From positions 496,001-560,000 of the forward strand of contig NZ_CP171225.1 in the NCBI RefSeq assembly GCF_043226085.1: a stretch of DNA of 64,000 bases. The letters are read 5' to 3'. Positions 58,745-64,000 of this stretch are shown here, in pieces. The notes beneath the pieces were generated by a model that had not been told where the DNA came from, searched no databases, and saw nothing but the letters and a program-made list of their open reading frames with translations. A program made the position numbers and the translations under genes. Every line of letters begins with the position of its first letter. Positions within the stretch are counted from its first letter, which is position 1. This DNA comes from Amaricoccus sp003258405. Lineage in GTDB: Bacteria; Pseudomonadota; Alphaproteobacteria; Rhodobacterales; Rhodobacteraceae.

Positions 58745-59746
58745 CTATCCCTCCCTGTGTGCTTTTCCGGTGAGAGCGTCCGGGGCACTCAGGCGCAACG
58801 CGAGGCGGGCGGCGAGACGCGCCGCGAGGCGGGCGGTGCGGCCGTCGATGTCGTGGCGCGGGTTCATCTCGGCGAGATCGGCGAGGCGCAGCTTGCCGGT
58901 CGCGGCAAGGGTGTCGATCGCGAGCTCCAGCAGGAATGGCTCGACCCCGCGCGCGGCGGGGGCGCTCACCCCCGGTGCGGCGGCAGCCGCGAGCACGTCG
59001 AGATCGATGGTGAGATAGAGGTGATCGACGCTGCCGGCAAACTGCCGGAGGCGTGCCGTCATCGCCGCCTCGCCGCCCGGGACCATCGCCTCGTCCGGCA
59101 GGATCTCGACGCCAAGATCCTCCGCCCGGCGGAAGAGGCTCCGGGTGTTGGCAAAGGCACTCACCCCGAGGCAGGCATAGCGGAAGGGCCAGCCCCGCGC
59201 AGCGCAGAGCTCGGCGGCCTGTCGGAAGGGTGTGCCGGAACTCGGGCGCGGGTCGGCGCGGAGATCGAGATGCGCATCGAGATTGACGACGCCGATCCGG
59301 GGCGCGGGCCCTCCCCCGGAGAGATGGTCGCAAAGCCCTGAGAAGCTTGCAAACGCGATCTCGTGCCCGCCCCCGAGCGCGATCGGTGTCGCCCCCGACG
59401 CCAGCACCTGCGCCAGCGCGCCGGAGAGCTGCGCCTGTGCCGCTTCCAGCGCATCGCCGTCGCAGGTCACATCGCCGAGATCGCGGAGCGCGAGGCCAGG
59501 CCAGGCGGGGAGGTTCGCGAGCATGTCCCGGATCGCGGCCGGCCCGTCGGCCGCCCCCGGCCGGCCGCCGTTGCGCCGCACGCCCGCGTCGGATGCAAAG
59601 CCGAGCAGCGCGATCTCGCCCGCCTGGGCCGGGCCGCCGAGCGCGACGATCTCGTGCCACCGCCGCCCCTCCGGCCCTTCGGAGACATCCGACCGGCCGC
59701 TCCAGGCCGCGGGGGGCCGCAATCCGGGGGTCACGCCCTGCTCCAT
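58745..59746 (-). CDS. hutG: Formimidoylglutamase
   Basis: A 333-residue manganese enzyme of the arginase/ureohydrolase fold that cleaves N-formimidoyl-glutamate to glutamate and formamide, the last step of histidine breakdown. Metal-ligand segments are 'ALGGGHEIAFASF', 'VVNLDAHLDLRADPRPSSGTPF' and 'YLTIDLDVL'. It is the last gene of hutI-hutH-hutU-hutG. The presence of hutG rather than hutF points to the four-step route. Confidence 0.92.
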   Translation of the reverse strand: MEQGVTPGLRPPAAWSGRSDVSEGPEGRRWHEIVALGGPAQAGEIALLGFASDAGVRRNGGRPGAADGPAAIRDMLANLPAWPGLALRDLGDVTCDGDALEAAQAQLSGALAQVLASGATPIALGGGHEIAFASFSGLCDHLSGGGPAPRIGVVNLDAHLDLRADPRPSSGTPFRQAAELCAARGWPFRYACLGVSAFANTRSLFRRAEDLGVEILPDEAMVPGGEAAMTARLRQFAGSVDHLYLTIDLDVLAAAAAPGVSAPAARGVEPFLLELAIDTLAATGKLRLADLAEMNPRHDIDGRTARLAARLAARLALRLSAPDALTGKAHREG

Positions 59747-59764
59747 GTCGCCCGCCTCCTGTCG

Positions 59765-61438
<1,674 letters not shown>

Positions 61439-61527
61439 CGGATCAGGCCTTCGGTTCGGCGGGCGCGTGCCGCGGGGTGGATCGGACGGGATATGGGGGG
61501 GGGAGGCCGGTGCGGCCGGGCGCAGCG

Positions 61528-63069
61528 TCAAGGCGCGACGCCCGCGAGGAGCCGGGCGGGAACCGCAGCGGTGAGCGCCCCCGAGCGGACCAGCTCCGCG
61601 GCCGCGGCCAGATCGGGCGCGAGGTAGCGGTCCTGTTCGAGCGGCGGAATGGTGGCGCGCATCCGGTCGATCACCGCCTGCAATGGCCCGGAGGTGCGCA
61701 GGGGCGCGCGGAACTCGACGCCTGCGGCGGCGCAGAGGGCCTCGATGCCGAGGATCTGCGAGAGGTTCGCATTCATCCGCCGGAGCCGCCGGGCGCCGTG
61801 GGCGGCCATGCTCACATGATCCTCCTGATTGGCGCTGGTGGGCGTCGAGTCGGTCGAGCATGGCGTCGCGAGATGCTTGTTCTCACTCATGAGCGCGGCA
61901 CTCGTCACCTCGGCGATCATCAGGCCGCTGTTGAGCCCCGGGTCGCGCGTGAGGAAGGGCGGCAGATCGTGGTTCAGCGCCGGGTCCACCATGAGTGCAA
62001 CGCGGCGCTGCGCGATCGCGCCCATCTCGGCGATGGCGAGCGCGATCTGGTCGGCGGCGAAGGCCACCGGCTCGGCATGGAAATTGCCGCCGGAGACGAT
62101 GCGATCCGCGGCCGTGAGCACGAGCGGATTGTCGGTCGCGGCATTGGCCTCGATCTCGAGCGTGCGCGCGCTCTGCCAGAGGAGGTCGATGCAGGCGCCG
62201 GTCACCTGCGGCTGGCAGCGGATGCAATAGGGATCCTGCACCCTCGGATCGCCGGCGCGATGGCTCTCGCGGATCTCGCTCCCCGCCATCAGGTCGCGGA
62301 TCACCGCCGCCGCGAGGATCTGGCCGCGATGGCCGCGGAGGCTGTGGATCTCCTCGAGGAAGGGCGCGGTCGAGCCCATGATCGCATCGGTCGAGAGCGC
62401 GGAGGTCACCAGCGCCGCGCGGGCGGAGGCAAAGGCCTCGAAGAGCCCGGCGAGCGCAAAGGCGGTCGAGACCTGCGTTCCGTTGATGAGCGCGAGCCCC
62501 TCCTTGGCGGAGAGCACCACCGGGGTGAGATCCGCCGCTGCGAGCGCGGCGGCCCCGGCCATCTCGCGGCCCTCGAAGGTCGCCCGCCCCTCGCCGATCA
62601 TGACCGCGGCCATGTGCGCAAGCGGCGCGAGATCGCCGGAGGCTCCGACCGAGCCCTGCGCGGGGATGACCGGCAGCACGCCTTTGGCGAGCATCGCCTC
62701 GAGCAGTGCGATCACCTCGGGCCGAACCCCCGAGGCGCCGCGCCCGAGCGAGAGGAGCTTCAGCACCAGGACAAGGCGCACCGTTTCCGGCTCGACCGGC
62801 TCGCCCACGCCGCAGCAGTGCGAGAGGACGAGGTTGCGCTGGAGCGTCGCGGTATCTTCGGGGCGGATCTTGATGGAGGCGAGCTTCCCGAAGCCGGTAT
62901 TGACACCATAGACGGGCTCCGCGCCGCTCGCCGCGGCCGCGATCCGCGCCGCCGACATCGCGATCAGCGGCCGCGCCGTTTCGGCGAGCCGTGCCGGCAG
63001 GCCTTCGCGCCAGATGCGCTCGAGTTCCGCGAGCCGCGTTTCTCCGGGGATGAGGACGAGGTCAGACAA
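61528..63069 (-). CDS. hutH: Histidine ammonia-lyase
   Basis: A 513-residue enzyme removing ammonia from histidine to give urocanate. The MIO cofactor forms from Ala-Ser-Gly in 'QGSVGASGDLAPLAHMAAV'; 'YGVNTGFGKLA', 'QDPYCIRCQPQVTGA' and 'NQEDHVSMAAHGARRL' are typical. It overlaps the end of hutI by eight bases. Complete and of normal length. Confidence 0.97.
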   Translation of the reverse strand: MSDLVLIPGETRLAELERIWREGLPARLAETARPLIAMSAARIAAAASGAEPVYGVNTGFGKLASIKIRPEDTATLQRNLVLSHCCGVGEPVEPETVRLVLVLKLLSLGRGASGVRPEVIALLEAMLAKGVLPVIPAQGSVGASGDLAPLAHMAAVMIGEGRATFEGREMAGAAALAAADLTPVVLSAKEGLALINGTQVSTAFALAGLFEAFASARAALVTSALSTDAIMGSTAPFLEEIHSLRGHRGQILAAAVIRDLMAGSEIRESHRAGDPRVQDPYCIRCQPQVTGACIDLLWQSARTLEIEANAATDNPLVLTAADRIVSGGNFHAEPVAFAADQIALAIAEMGAIAQRRVALMVDPALNHDLPPFLTRDPGLNSGLMIAEVTSAALMSENKHLATPCSTDSTPTSANQEDHVSMAAHGARRLRRMNANLSQILGIEALCAAAGVEFRAPLRTSGPLQAVIDRMRATIPPLEQDRYLAPDLAAAAELVRSGALTAAVPARLLAGVAP

Positions 63070-64000
63070 GGGTGCCTCCGACGATGCGGGCGTGAAGCGG
63101 ATTGAAGCCGATGCGGTAGGACAGCTCGGCCGGATCGGTGATGTCCCAGATGGCGAGATCGGCGCGGAAGCCCGGCGCGATCAGGCCCCGGCCCTCGAGG
63201 CCAAGGGCGCGGGCGGCATGAACGGTCACCCCTGCCAGACATTCCGCGGGCGTCATGCGGAAGAGCGTCGCGCCCATGTTCATCGTGAGCAGCAGCGAGG
63301 TGACGGGCGAGGTGCCGGGGTTGCAGTCGGTTGCGAGCGCCATCGGCACCCCGGCTGCACGAAGCGCGGCAACCGGCGGCAGCTGCGTTTCCCGGAGCGT
63401 GTAGAAGGCGCCCGGCAGCAGGACGGCGACCGTCCCCGCGACGGCCATTGCCGCGATCCCGTCCGCTCCGAGATACTCGAGATGGTCGACCGAGAGCGCG
63501 CCGTGCCGCGCCGCCATCGCGGCGCCGCCGAGATCGGAGAGCTGCTCGGCATGAAGCTTCACCGGCAGGCCGAGCCCGGCGGCATGCTCGAAGATCCGGG
63601 CCATTTCCTCGGGCGAGAAGGCGATGCCTTCGCAGAAGCCGTCCACCGCGTCGATCAGCCCTTCGGCATTGGCGCGCGCCATGCCCGCGATCACCACGTC
63701 GCGGATGTAGCCCGCACGATCCTCGCGGCGTTCGGGCGGCAACGCATGCGCCGCGAGCCAGGTCGTGCGCACGCTCACGGGCCGCACCCTGCCGATCCGG
63801 CGGGCAACCCGCAGCATCTTGAGCTCGCTCTCGATGTCGAGCCCATAGCCCGACTTGATTTCGAGGGTCGTGACACCTTCGGCCAGCAGGGTGTCGACCC
63901 GGCGCAGGGCCGCCGCCAGCAGCTCCTCTTCCGACGCCGCACGGGTCTCGCGCACGGTGGAGAGGATGCCGCCGCCAGCCCGGGCGATCTCTTCGTAGCT
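63062..64000 (-). CDS. hutI: Imidazolonepropionase, 5' end beyond the window
   Basis: A partial amidohydrolase lacking its N terminus, which lies past base 64000. The visible 312 or so residues include 'YEEIARAGGGILSTVRETR', 'TTLEIKSGYGLDIESELKMLR', the metal-binding 'KLHAEQLSDLGGAAMAARHGALSVDHLEYL' and 'ATDCNPGTSPVTSLLLTMNMGATLFRMTPAE'. It hydrolyses imidazolonepropionate to formimidoylglutamate. It heads the hut genes in this window; a regulator such as hutC may lie further upstream. Confidence 0.96.
   Translation of the reverse strand, partial: SYEEIARAGGGILSTVRETRAASEEELLAAALRRVDTLLAEGVTTLEIKSGYGLDIESELKMLRVARRIGRVRPVSVRTTWLAAHALPPERREDRAGYIRDVVIAGMARANAEGLIDAVDGFCEGIAFSPEEMARIFEHAAGLGLPVKLHAEQLSDLGGAAMAARHGALSVDHLEYLGADGIAAMAVAGTVAVLLPGAFYTLRETQLPPVAALRAAGVPMALATDCNPGTSPVTSLLLTMNMGATLFRMTPAECLAGVTVHAARALGLEGRGLIAPGFRADLAIWDITDPAELSYRIGFNPLHARIVGGTLV

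Noticed and set aside
61483..61510. The G-rich run between hutU and hutH as a regulatory switch or quadruplex
   Set aside because: A single G run in a very GC-rich gap is not enough evidence, and the hut genes would not need a separate switch here.

Overview
The window reads as the chromosome of a GC-rich alphaproteobacterium, most probably of the Rhodobacterales (Rhodobacteraceae/Roseobacter group). The evidence is the shikimate pair next to xerD, the rplU-rpmA-GNAT-obg-proB-proA run, the preT/preA pair, an IalB-family protein, an L,D-transpeptidase with a divergent DUF882 protein, and a hut cluster. Most of it is dense backbone coding sequence with long spurious antisense frames, as expected at this GC content.

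Layout. 0-4 kb: a topAI/yjhQ-type toxin-antitoxin-like pair, a CAP-domain protein with a CFI-box tail, a TerB-like protein and a MipA/OmpV porin-like barrel. 4-10 kb: aroK-aroB, then, divergently, a 42-residue membrane peptide, a secreted protein, xerD and a CorC-type transporter. 9.7-14 kb: a promoter-like module also found at 30.45 kb, a parS-like site inside a kinase-like gene, a GNAT, an ASCH protein, a HerA-like ATPase and a gene-free stretch with an sRNA candidate. 14-19.6 kb: an envelope operon (L,D-transpeptidase, LpxD, acyl carrier protein, ketoacyl synthase) divergent from a DUF882 peptidase. 19.6-31 kb: a cation exchanger, proline synthesis, obg, ribosomal proteins, ribD-nrdR, an EamA exporter, metK and trmB. 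31-35.3 kb: preT and preA for reductive pyrimidine breakdown, separated by a methyltransferase and a DedA protein, with a RutR-like operator upstream. 35.5-38.2 kb: ureD-ureA-DUF1272-ureB without ureC or the remaining accessory genes. 38.2-44.6 kb: a polyamine-deacetylase-like enzyme, a MarR regulator and the three-gene N-acetylglutaminylglutamine amide (NAGGN) osmolyte operon.

44.6-47.1 kb is a decayed, lower-GC accessory patch. It has two small envelope-protein genes, a 115-bp direct repeat 1001 bp apart, a frameshifted ASCH gene and other fragments. 47.1-54.1 kb is the most unusual part: a GAF-AAA+-Fis (AcoR-type) activator followed by an SDR, an unknown multi-pass membrane protein, a zinc-type alcohol dehydrogenase and a SnoaL-fused flavin monooxygenase. 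A sigma-54 promoter with a well-placed inverted repeat and AT-rich spacer sits in front of the SDR. Together they look like an inducible pathway acting on an alcohol/ketone-type compound, but the substrate cannot be read from the sequence.

54.2-64 kb holds a small membrane protein, dusA, an IS transposase remnant, a lower-GC chemoreceptor with a small partner, and the hut histidine-degradation operon, whose first gene in this window (hutI) runs off the right end. I saw no tRNA, rRNA, CRISPR array or intact insertion sequence.
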